Positions 17,017-23,863 of a DNA stretch of 34,979 nucleotides are shown here, one piece after another (the first letter of the stretch is position 1; every line of letters starts with the position of its first letter). The translations under genes and the position numbers were made by a program. The stretch comes from an uncultured Lachnospiraceae bacterium (GTDB taxonomy: Bacteria; Bacillota; Clostridia; Lachnospirales; Lachnospiraceae), in NCBI GenBank assembly GCA_910584695.1, contig CAJUBR010000026.1, positions 1 to 34,979 of the forward strand, read 5' to 3'. The notes under the pieces were generated by a model. That model was not told the DNA's origin. It did no database searches and was given only the letters and a program-made list of their open reading frames with translations.

Positions 17017-18447
17017 TTAACGGTAAAGCTCCTCATATTTTTTTGCTGAACTCATCCATGAATAATCCATGCTCATTGCACGTTCCTGCATAGCTTCCCA
17101 GTTCTTCTTCTGATTATAGTATACTTCTTTTGCATAATTAATCGTTTGAAGCAGTTCATTGGGGGCATAATTTGCAAAGGAAAATCCGGTTCCGGTCTGT
17201 TCATATTCATTATACGGAATCACCGTATCCTTTAATCCGCCTGTTTCCCTGACAATTGGAAGTGCACCATAACGAAGTGCCATAAGCTGTGTCAGCCCAC
17301 AAGGTTCAAATCTGGACGGAACTAAAATGGCATCACATCCACCATATATCTTATGAGAAAGTGCATCGGAAAAATATATATTCGCACTCACTTTTGCAGG
17401 ATGAAAGTTCTGATAATACCGGAACATTTCCTCATATCTCTGATCCCCGGTTCCCAACACAATAAACTGTACTCCGTCCTGACAGATATCATTCATCGCC
17501 GCATCAACCAGATCCAGCCCTTTTTGATTTGTTAATCTTGAAATAATACCCATTACAAACTGGTTCTTATCAACGGGAAGTCCCAGTTCCTTTTGCAACG
17601 CAGTCTTATTCAGAACTTTATTCTTCCTAAAATTCTTTATATTATATGGCTTTGCAAGATGCTTATCCCTCTCCGGATTATAGGTATCATAATCAATTCC
17701 ATTTACAATTCCCACTAAAGACCCGTGTCTGGCCTGCAAAAGCCCATCCAGCCCTTCACCATAATACGGGGTCTGAATCTCATATGCATAAGTATTGCTT
17801 ACCGTTGTAATGATATCTGCATACACGAGACCTCCTTTTAACATAGATGCATCACGATGAATCTCAAGCTTATCTGCCGTAAATAAATAATCCGGCAGTC
17901 CACTGCAATATCTCACATGTTCAATATCCCATCTTCCCTGAAATTGAAGATTATGGATTGTCATAATCGACTTAATCCCGGAAAAAAACGGATTTCCCGC
18001 AAACAATGTCTTTAAATAAACCGGAACCATGCCGGCCTGCCAGTCATGGCAATGTACAATATCCGGATGAAAGCCAATCACCGGCAAAATGGAAAGTGCC
18101 GCCTTTGAAAAATAACAAAATTTCTCTATGTCCCATTTGATATCTCCATAAGGGGTAATTCCCGAAAAATAATATTCGTTATCAATAAAATAAACCGGCA
18201 CTCCCTCATATTCCATGTACTTAATCCCCACATACTGGGAATGGTCACCAATATCCATATGAAAATTGGTAATAAACCTCATCTTATCTCTATACTTTGA
18301 CGGAATACACATATAATTCGGTATAATAATTCTTACATCATATTCCTTTTTACTAAAGATTTTAGGAAGTGTTCCTACAACATCCGCAAGTCCACCGGTC
18401 TTAATAAAAGGAACACATTCTGAAGCTATATATGCAATCTTTTTCAT
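17017..18447 (-). CDS. glgA: Glycogen synthase (ADP-glucose starch synthase)
   Basis: GT5 glycosyltransferase that elongates alpha-1,4-glucan from ADP-glucose. The 476-aa protein has the N-terminal KTGGLADVVGTLP (Lys16 in the ADP-glucose site), VHCHDWQAGMVP near 132, TIHNLQFQG near 165, and the C-terminal nucleotide-binding block PSRFEPCGLTQLMALRYG followed by VRETGGLKDTV. No other glycogen gene (glgB, glgC, glgD or glgP) lies beside it, which is unusual for Firmicutes where these are often clustered. It is set apart on both sides, with its own promoter upstream and a hairpin plus MITE downstream. Glycogen stores are linked to sporulation in clostridia, so the place next to spo0A may be meaningful, but that is inference. 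Confidence 0.94.
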   Translation of the reverse strand: MKKIAYIASECVPFIKTGGLADVVGTLPKIFSKKEYDVRIIIPNYMCIPSKYRDKMRFITNFHMDIGDHSQYVGIKYMEYEGVPVYFIDNEYYFSGITPYGDIKWDIEKFCYFSKAALSILPVIGFHPDIVHCHDWQAGMVPVYLKTLFAGNPFFSGIKSIMTIHNLQFQGRWDIEHVRYCSGLPDYLFTADKLEIHRDASMLKGGLVYADIITTVSNTYAYEIQTPYYGEGLDGLLQARHGSLVGIVNGIDYDTYNPERDKHLAKPYNIKNFRKNKVLNKTALQKELGLPVDKNQFVMGIISRLTNQKGLDLVDAAMNDICQDGVQFIVLGTGDQRYEEMFRYYQNFHPAKVSANIYFSDALSHKIYGGCDAILVPSRFEPCGLTQLMALRYGALPIVRETGGLKDTVIPYNEYEQTGTGFSFANYAPNELLQTINYAKEVYYNQKKNWEAMQERAMSMDYSWMSSAKKYEELYR

Positions 18448-18484
18448 CGGGCTATACTCTCCTTAACGTAATAGACTTTCGTTC

Positions 18485-18518
18485 AGAAAAATTACTCTCA
18501 TCAGCAGGCAATTTTTCT
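18485..18518 (-). promoter_or_regulatory. Inverted repeat in the glgA 5' untranslated region
   Basis: AGAAAAATT (18485-18493) and AATTTTTCT (18510-18518) are exact complements separated by 16 nt. They lie directly after the predicted glgA transcription start and about 40 bp before its ATG. The arms are AU-rich, so the RNA stem would be modest. It could act as an operator, an mRNA 5' stem, or neither. Confidence 0.35.
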
Positions 18519-18519
18519 C

Positions 18520-18528
18520 ATTATACCA
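18520..18528 (-). promoter_or_regulatory. Extended -10 promoter for glgA
   Basis: On the minus strand TGGTATAAT gives a perfect TATAAT (18520-18525) with the extended TGn element. It lies about 70 bp upstream of the glgA ATG in the 132-bp gap after the second spo0A-like gene. No convincing -35 box is seen at 17-18 bp, which is common for extended -10 promoters. Confidence 0.6.
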
Positions 18529-18579
18529 CAAATATATAGTTAAAGAAAGAATCAATGTTGTATTTTCCCCAATTTCCTT

Positions 18580-19410
18580 TTAAGCGGAAAACTGATCCAT
18601 CTCATACCCCTTCATTCTATATTCCAAACGAAACTTATCTGCAATTAAGGCAATAAATTCCGAATTCGTCGGCTTTCCTTTCCCCGAATTCACATTATAA
18701 CCAAACAAAGATTCCATGGAATCCAGTTTCCCACGGTTCCATGCAACCTCAATTGCATGCCGGATTGCCCGTTCCACACTGCTTGTCGTCGTATGGTACT
18801 GTTTTGCAATGGTAGGATATAAGTATTTCGTAATATAGTTAAGAATTTCCGGATCCTTTACGGACATCATGATTCCTTCCCTGATATACTGGTATCCCTT
18901 GATATGTGCCGGAATTCCAATTTCCCGAATCATTTTTGTCACATCGTTTTCCAAAGTAGAATTAAATAAAAATTGCTTTTGTTCTACTGTCATATTATCC
19001 TTTTGTTTTTGCTGCTGTTTCATCTGGTAGTGAAGCTCCAGTATCCGCTCTAATATTTTTGCAATAAATTTCGGTTCCTGATTTAACATAAAATAGTAAT
19101 CTGCTCCGGCATCATAGGCCAAATCTATAATCATCTGTGCTGTAACATTTGTCAAAAATACAAATTTTGTATCCTTTAAACGCTCATCTCTTTTACATTG
19201 TTGTAATAAAGAAATTCCATCTCCTCCATTTAAAGAAAACCCGGAAATAATCAAATCCGGCTGCATTTTATAAACAGTCTCCAGAATATCTTCATATTTA
19301 TCCGTCATTTCGTGCAATACATAATCAAATTGTTTCATATAACCGAATAATGTACTATAAATCTCGGTTTTTTTATCTGATGCGATCAATATCTTCATGC
19401 TCTCTCTCAT
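18580..19410 (-). CDS. Spo0A-like regulator, second tandem copy, receiver lacks the phosphoacceptor Asp
   Basis: 276-aa protein with a receiver-like fold (about 5-125), a Gln/Lys-rich linker (about 128-150) and a full Spo0A C-terminal DNA-binding domain (about 160-262). That domain has EIGIPAHIKGYQYIREG, the recognition-helix segment SSVERAIRHAIEVAWNRG, and GKGKPTNSEFIALIADKFRL. In the receiver the position of the phosphoacceptor Asp is Gly57 (IISGFSLNGGDG, codon GGG at 19240-19242). The first acidic-pocket residue is Ser11 (Asp12 is kept), Thr87 is kept, and the conserved beta-5 Lys is missing. It cannot be phosphorylated in the usual way. AGGAGG 7 nt upstream fixes the start. It lies 23 bp after the other copy. 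Control by a partner, a ligand or expression level is inference. Confidence 0.9.
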   Translation of the reverse strand: MRESMKILIASDKKTEIYSTLFGYMKQFDYVLHEMTDKYEDILETVYKMQPDLIISGFSLNGGDGISLLQQCKRDERLKDTKFVFLTNVTAQMIIDLAYDAGADYYFMLNQEPKFIAKILERILELHYQMKQQQKQKDNMTVEQKQFLFNSTLENDVTKMIREIGIPAHIKGYQYIREGIMMSVKDPEILNYITKYLYPTIAKQYHTTTSSVERAIRHAIEVAWNRGKLDSMESLFGYNVNSGKGKPTNSEFIALIADKFRLEYRMKGYEMDQFSA

Positions 19411-19433
19411 TCTGCTACCTCCTACTGTTTCAT

Positions 19434-20225
19434 TTAAGATGCCTCATTCATTTTATCCAAACGAATCTTGTCCGCCATCAAAGCAATGAATTCTGAATTC
19501 GTTGGTTTTCCCTTATCTGCCTGAATCGTATATCCAAACAGTTCGTGAATCATGTCAATATTTCCTCGCTCCCATGCCACTTCGATCGCATGGCGTATTG
19601 CTCTTTCTACTCTTGTATCCGTTGTTCCATATTCCTTTGCAATATCCGGATACAACTGTTTTGTCACTGCATTTAAGATGTCCATATTCTCAACAGCCAT
19701 CAAAATTGCTGTTCTTAAATACAAATACCCCTTAATATGGGCAGGTACTCCGATCTCATGAATCATCTGTGTTACCAGCATATTCATATCTTTTTGTCTG
19801 TTGCCCTGCTTTACCACAATATCCTCTACCTGAAGATACCGGTTAGAAGCTGGTACATTTTGTGGTGCATCTGTAATACATTTTTCCAAAGAACTTTCAT
19901 TTTCTTCCCAAGGAAGAAATTTTACATTTTTTCTGTCTTTTAGTACATTTAAGATTCTTGTTTGGTGGGATGCCGCAACCAATATAAATCTTATATGATC
20001 ATATTGTACTTCCGACCGGATTTTCTCAATCACACCAATTCCATCCAGATTTGGCATAACTGGATTTAATATTACAATATCCGGCATTTCCTCTTTAATA
20101 TGTAACAGTAACTGATCTCCCTTTTCATATGTTCCCATCAAATGACACTGTGGCAATTTCCGAACAATATCTTCGATTCTCTTTCGCATGATTTCATCAT
20201 GATTACCAATCATTACATGAATCAT
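19434..20225 (-). CDS. spo0A: Spo0A-like sporulation regulator, first copy, phosphoacceptor Asp replaced by Asn
   Basis: 263-aa protein at the conserved position directly after spoIVB. The receiver-like domain spans about 1-118 and the Spo0A DNA-binding domain about 144-256, with MIHEIGVPAHIKGYLYLR, TRVERAIRHAIEVAWERGN and GKPTNSEFIALMADKIRL, very close to Bacillus Spo0A. The receiver active site is lost. The phosphoacceptor position is Asn54 (ILNPVMPNLDG, codon AAT at 20064-20066), the acidic pair is Asn8-His9, the Thr position is Ala84, and the beta-5 Lys is replaced by Pro in KFLPWEE. AGGAGG just upstream of the ATG fixes the start. By position this is the true spo0A, but it cannot be activated by the ordinary phosphorelay, so the symbol reflects synteny, not proven function. 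Confidence 0.9.
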   Translation of the reverse strand: MIHVMIGNHDEIMRKRIEDIVRKLPQCHLMGTYEKGDQLLLHIKEEMPDIVILNPVMPNLDGIGVIEKIRSEVQYDHIRFILVAASHQTRILNVLKDRKNVKFLPWEENESSLEKCITDAPQNVPASNRYLQVEDIVVKQGNRQKDMNMLVTQMIHEIGVPAHIKGYLYLRTAILMAVENMDILNAVTKQLYPDIAKEYGTTDTRVERAIRHAIEVAWERGNIDMIHELFGYTIQADKGKPTNSEFIALMADKIRLDKMNEAS

Positions 20226-20338
20226 ATTGCCCCTCCTAAAATATATGATGATTTACCACAAACTATACCTTCTTTTGACAGAAATATAGTGGCATCGACC
20301 ATTTCTGACTATACCAAAAACGAACTATTTATTTAAGT

Positions 20339-20369
20339 TGTTTCATGACAAGATTTTAATTTTTCCTCT
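20339..20369 (-). promoter_or_regulatory. Candidate sigma-H-type promoter for the spo0A pair
   Basis: On the minus strand AGAGGAAAA (20361-20369) fits the sigma-H -35 pattern RnAGGAwww. CATGAAACA (20339-20347), 13 bp downstream, is a poor match to the -10 pattern around GAAT. In Bacillus spo0A has a sigma-H promoter, so it is worth noting, but the -10 match is weak. No good sigma-A promoter is visible in the gap either. Confidence 0.25.
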
Positions 20370-20379
20370 AAAATTTTAT

Positions 20380-20393
20380 TGTGATGCATCACA
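20380..20393. promoter_or_regulatory. 14-bp perfect palindrome upstream of spo0A
   Basis: TGTGATGCATCACA is a perfect palindrome just upstream of the candidate promoter. Its half-sites TGTGA/TCACA are those of CRP-type regulators, but the spacer is 4 bp instead of 6, so CRP-family binding is doubtful. It is the most GC-containing of three palindromes in this gap. Confidence 0.5.
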
Positions 20394-20442
20394 TCTTTTC
20401 TTGATACTTCTCTATTTTTTCTTTATTTTTCTACATTTATTC

Positions 20443-20456
20443 TTATCTTAAGATAA
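20443..20456. promoter_or_regulatory. 14-bp perfect palindrome upstream of spo0A
   Basis: TTATCTTAAGATAA is a perfect palindrome about 50 bp from the previous one, centre to centre about 63 bp. It has no U-tract, so it is not a terminator. An operator role is inferred only from symmetry and location. Confidence 0.4.
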
Positions 20457-20491
20457 AAAATTTACTTTTGAATTTTTTAAAAAAGAATACT

Positions 20492-20505
20492 ATATGTTAA
20501 CATAT
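20492..20505. promoter_or_regulatory. 14-bp perfect palindrome between spoIVB and spo0A
   Basis: ATATGTTAACATAT is a perfect palindrome starting 14 bp after the spoIVB stop codon in the transcribed direction. It could be an operator, or part of a weak transcript end, since A/T-rich sequence follows. The remainder of the 294-bp gap is very AT-rich and has no gene I can support. Confidence 0.4.
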
Positions 20506-20519
20506 TTTTTCTCTTAATT

Positions 20520-21614
20520 TTAATTAGCATTTTCTTTTCTCATAGTTTCGACAAAAATAGCATATCCTTCTCCTGGTTCCTCAACAAATACATGTGTCAC
20601 GGCTCCTATCAGTTTTCCGTTCTGAATAACCGGACTGCCACTCATCCCCTGTATGATTCCTCCTGTCAGGGAAATCAGTCTTTTATCGGTTACACATATT
20701 TCCATTTCCTTATCCCCATTCTCATTTTTATGAATATTTACAATATCAATTTCATAAAGCTCTTTTTTCCCGCTTACATAAGACTGAATATACGCTTTTC
20801 CCTTTTTCACTTCATCAATAGATGCAACAGGGATTGCCTCTTCGTTTTGCAATGACTGTTTAAACTTATCCGTAATCTGTCCAAATATACCATAAAGACG
20901 GTTCCCATCAATACTTCCCACTACATTTTCTGTCTGATAGGCAATCATTCCCTCTATTACTCCCGGATTTCCAGCCGTTCCCTTTTCTACTCCAAATATA
21001 TCTGCCTCATATATTTCTCCACCGGAAACCTTTAAAAGTTCACCTGTATCCGTATCATTTATACTATGACCAAGGGCACCAAAATGATCTCCCTCCACAT
21101 AAGTAATGGTTCCCAGTCCCTGCAGATCATCCCTGACCCAAATTCCCACTTTATACGTATCGACACCTGTTTCAACCGGTTCTATCTTTACCTCTGTCTT
21201 TTTCTCATTTCTTACTACTTCAAATATCAGCGTTTCTCCCCCACAGTCTGTTATACATGTAATTAACTGTTTTTTTGTATTCATTTTTTCCCCATTTAAT
21301 TTTGTGATATAATCTCCCGGCATCAGTTTATTTTTTGCCGGAGTCTCTTTTTCCCCTTCCAAATTGGTAACTTCTCCCGTATCAATTACGAGAATCCCTT
21401 TTGTATTTACATAAATTCCCACCGTTTTTCCCACCGGTATTACCTTTTTTTCAATTTTTTCTTTGTTATTTTTCTCCTGGGCATATAAATTATTTGATAC
21501 CTCTGTAATTTTTTGTTTTTTTGCCTCATTTCTATATCCAAGACCGGCAACGGCCAAAACAAACATGACATTGACTGCCAGCAGATATTTCAAAAATTTT
21601 TTATACTGTTCCAT
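20520..21614 (-). CDS. spoIVB: SpoIVB intramembrane-signalling serine protease
   Basis: Forespore-made protease that crosses to the intermembrane space and triggers SpoIVFB-dependent sigma-K activation in Bacillus. The 364-aa protein has an N-terminal membrane anchor (about 6-26), a PDZ domain (about 60-150) and a C-terminal S55-type peptidase domain. Catalytic His is in GALGHSIND near 183 and Ser in QGMSGSPVIQNGKLIGAVTH near 327, with Asp310 as a possible third residue. I start at ATG 21614, which has AGGAG 8 nt upstream and gives the expected short cytoplasmic stub. An upstream in-frame ATG at 21662 would begin inside the recN terminator. All catalytic residues are intact, in contrast with the spo0A genes that follow. 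Confidence 0.93.
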   Translation of the reverse strand: MEQYKKFLKYLLAVNVMFVLAVAGLGYRNEAKKQKITEVSNNLYAQEKNNKEKIEKKVIPVGKTVGIYVNTKGILVIDTGEVTNLEGEKETPAKNKLMPGDYITKLNGEKMNTKKQLITCITDCGGETLIFEVVRNEKKTEVKIEPVETGVDTYKVGIWVRDDLQGLGTITYVEGDHFGALGHSINDTDTGELLKVSGGEIYEADIFGVEKGTAGNPGVIEGMIAYQTENVVGSIDGNRLYGIFGQITDKFKQSLQNEEAIPVASIDEVKKGKAYIQSYVSGKKELYEIDIVNIHKNENGDKEMEICVTDKRLISLTGGIIQGMSGSPVIQNGKLIGAVTHVFVEEPGEGYAIFVETMRKENAN

Positions 21615-21650
21615 TTTTTCTTCTCCTTTTCCACCATAAATAACACACAT

Positions 21651-21691
21651 AAAAAAACTCATAATAAATGCTTCTACATTTATTATGAGTT
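21651..21691 (-). terminator. Rho-independent terminator of recN
   Basis: On the minus strand AACTCATAATAAATG pairs perfectly with CATTTATTATGAGTT (15 bp, arms 21677-21691 and 21656-21670) around a 6-nt loop and runs straight into seven T residues. It starts 18 bp after the recN stop codon. The stem is AT-rich but long and perfect. Confidence 0.85.
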
Positions 21692-21710
21692 ATCTTCTTA
21701 TGTATCAATC
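21681..21710 (-). promoter_or_regulatory. Candidate sigma-G/sigma-F-type promoter for spoIVB
   Basis: Minus-strand GATTG (21706-21710) and CATAATA (21681-21687) are separated by 18 bp and resemble the forespore sigma-G pattern (GmATr, 18, CATnmTA). The -35 has one mismatch. The -10 lies in the first arm of the recN terminator, so a transcript starting about 7 bp downstream would contain only the second arm and would not terminate. spoIVB is under sigma-F/G control in Bacillus. Confidence 0.35.
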
Positions 21711-23382
21711 AGTTAACCTTTGCCTTGCCTGCCAATTCTTTCATTTCCTTTGCACTTTCTATCACGGTATCGGTAATTTTCACACCACCGATCAGTCTTG
21801 CAAGCTCCATAATCTCCTGTTTCGGAGTTAACTGGTAAATATGGGTCACTGTTTTTTGTTCTATTACTTTTTTCTCAATCAGATAATGATGATTTGCCAT
21901 CGCAGCAATCTGCGGCAAATGCGTAATGCAGATGACCTGATGCTTTTTTCCTATCTTATGGATCTTTTCTGCAACCATCTGTGCGGTTCTTCCACTGATT
22001 CCCACATCAATCTCATCAAAAAGCAACGTTTCAATCTGATCCGCATCTGCCAGACAGGATTTCATTGCCAGCATAATCCTTGAAAGCTCACCTCCGGATG
22101 CTACCTGCCATAATGGTTTTGGTTCTTCCCCCACATTCGTCGATATGATAAAACAGGCCGAATCATTCCCGTTTGCAGAAAAATGTTCTGTTTTTTCAAA
22201 ATTCATGTCAAACAGTACATCCAGAAAATTCAAGTCAACCAACGCTGCCGTAATATCCTTAACAAGTCCTGCTGCAACCCGTTTCCGTTCCCTGCTAAGT
22301 GCATCACATGCACAAGAAAGCTTTGACTGAAGTTTTTCTGACCTATCTTTTAATTCCCTCATATGCATATCATGATGGAGAAGACATTCATACCGGTCTT
22401 CCAATTCCTTTTCGTAAGAAAGAATATCGCTAATATTTTTTCCGTATTTTGCTTTTAGGTGATTGATCAGATTTAATCTTTCTTCTATTTTTTTAAATGT
22501 TTCTTCGGAATACATATTATTTTCCAGATATGCTCTTGCAGTCCTGCCAAAATCAGACAGTAAATCCGATGCCGTAGCCAGCATATCCGCCATGGATTTT
22601 AATTCACTGTCATATTCCGAAATGGATAGCATTTCCCGCAATGCCCTGTCAACGGCATCATATGCCGTATCATTGGTAAAATTATAGGAAACGGAAAGTC
22701 CCTCTGCAATATTTTTACTGTTTGCAGCAATCCTATACTGCTCCTCTAATTGTTCATCTTCTCCTTCTTTTAAGGAAGCCTCTTTAATTTCATTTTGTTC
22801 AAATTCAATTAAATCCAACTGCCGTTTTTTTTCTTCTTCCTTCATAGTATTTGCCAAAAGTTCTTCTTTTACTTCCTGATATTCTTTAAAAATTTTTTTG
22901 ACATTTTCTTTTAACGGATCTAAGGTTTCATGGCCATACCGGTCTAACAGCTTTAAATGGTTTGCCGGAACTAACAGTGACTGATGCTCATGCTGGGCAT
23001 GTAAATCTAGTAAAAGGGCGGCAGTTTCCCTAACTTTGGAAAGTGTTACCGTCTCTCCATTAATCTTACTTACACTGCGGTTTCCTATTATCTTTCTGGA
23101 TAAAATCAATTCTCCCGCTGCGGCTTCTGGAATGTTAAGTTCTAAAAGTCTTTCTATCGTTTCTTTGTTTTCAATTGAAAATAACAGTTCTACCAGCCCG
23201 AACTCTGCATCCTTTCTTACAAAATCCTTCGGTGCTTTTCCTCCAAGTGCCAGCATAATCGAATCCATCACAATAGATTTTCCTGCACCAGTCTCACCTG
23301 TTAAAATATTCAGATTATCGGCAAAATTGATATCCATTTCATCAATTAATGCCATATTTTTAATATGTAGATTTAATAGCAT
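21709..23382 (-). CDS. recN: DNA repair protein RecN
   Basis: SMC-like ATPase acting early in double-strand-break repair. The 557-aa length matches the family. Walker A LTGETGAGKSIVMDSI is near residue 28-43. The central antiparallel coiled coil (about 150-370) is visible as long Glu/Lys-rich stretches, and the C-terminal head has GGELSRIMLAMKSCLAD (signature motif) and ETLLFDEIDVGISGRTAQMV (Walker B). It follows argR by 14 bp, the argR-recN order being general in Firmicutes, and ends at a strong terminator. No LexA site is evident in front of it, so expression probably comes from the operon. Confidence 0.96.
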   Translation of the reverse strand: MLLNLHIKNMALIDEMDINFADNLNILTGETGAGKSIVMDSIMLALGGKAPKDFVRKDAEFGLVELLFSIENKETIERLLELNIPEAAAGELILSRKIIGNRSVSKINGETVTLSKVRETAALLLDLHAQHEHQSLLVPANHLKLLDRYGHETLDPLKENVKKIFKEYQEVKEELLANTMKEEEKKRQLDLIEFEQNEIKEASLKEGEDEQLEEQYRIAANSKNIAEGLSVSYNFTNDTAYDAVDRALREMLSISEYDSELKSMADMLATASDLLSDFGRTARAYLENNMYSEETFKKIEERLNLINHLKAKYGKNISDILSYEKELEDRYECLLHHDMHMRELKDRSEKLQSKLSCACDALSRERKRVAAGLVKDITAALVDLNFLDVLFDMNFEKTEHFSANGNDSACFIISTNVGEEPKPLWQVASGGELSRIMLAMKSCLADADQIETLLFDEIDVGISGRTAQMVAEKIHKIGKKHQVICITHLPQIAAMANHHYLIEKKVIEQKTVTHIYQLTPKQEIMELARLIGGVKITDTVIESAKEMKELAGKAKVN

Positions 23383-23396
23383 AATTTTACCTCCAA

Positions 23397-23852
23397 CTAA
23401 TCGTCAGATGCTACCTTTTTAATATCAGCAATGATTTCTTCGCAAAATCCTTTATTTCGTGCAATACAAAAAATAGTATCATCTCCTGCAATACATCCCA
23501 TAAATCCCTGTATATTCATATTATCAAGTGCGGCCGCCACTGCCATTGCCATACCTGATACGGTACGAATCACGATTACATTATCTGCATAATCCATATT
23601 CAGAACACCTGCACTTAACACCTGGTGGTATTTTTTTACCACATCCGTATCTGCACTCTGAACCATCGTATATTTCTGTTTCTTTTCACCATCTGTCACC
23701 TTTGTAAGCTTCATTTCCCGGATATCCCTTGAAATGGTTGCCTGCGTTGTGGAAAATCCTGCCTTAATGAGTTCAGACAGCAGCTCATCCTGCGTCTCAA
23801 TATTCTTTTCCTCAATAATCTCTTTTATTTTATTCTGTCTTTTTTCCTTCAT
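23397..23852 (-). CDS. argR: Arginine repressor
   Basis: Hexameric transcription factor that represses arginine synthesis and activates catabolism when arginine is bound. The 151-aa protein has an N-terminal winged helix (about 1-70) with FSTTQATISRDIREMKLTKV as the recognition helix. The C-terminal oligomerisation and arginine-binding domain carries GCIAGDDTIFCIARN near 120-134. AAGGGG sits 8 nt upstream of the ATG. It is 11 bp after nadK and 14 bp before recN. No arginine gene is nearby, which is normal for this conserved housekeeping position. Confidence 0.96.
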   Translation of the reverse strand: MKEKRQNKIKEIIEEKNIETQDELLSELIKAGFSTTQATISRDIREMKLTKVTDGEKKQKYTMVQSADTDVVKKYHQVLSAGVLNMDYADNVIVIRTVSGMAMAVAAALDNMNIQGFMGCIAGDDTIFCIARNKGFCEEIIADIKKVASDD

Positions 23853-23863
23853 ACCATATCCCC

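Noticed and set aside
20380..20393. CRP-type binding site
   Set aside because: The half-sites TGTGA/TCACA fit but the spacer is 4 bp and not 6. I keep it as an unassigned palindrome.
20547..20553. TTCGACA, an exact match to the 0A box (TGTCGAA on the minus strand), near the spoIVB 3' end
   Set aside because: It lies inside spoIVB coding sequence about 320 bp before the spo0A start, and the same heptamer occurs inside rpe, priA and murE, so chance occurrence is likely.
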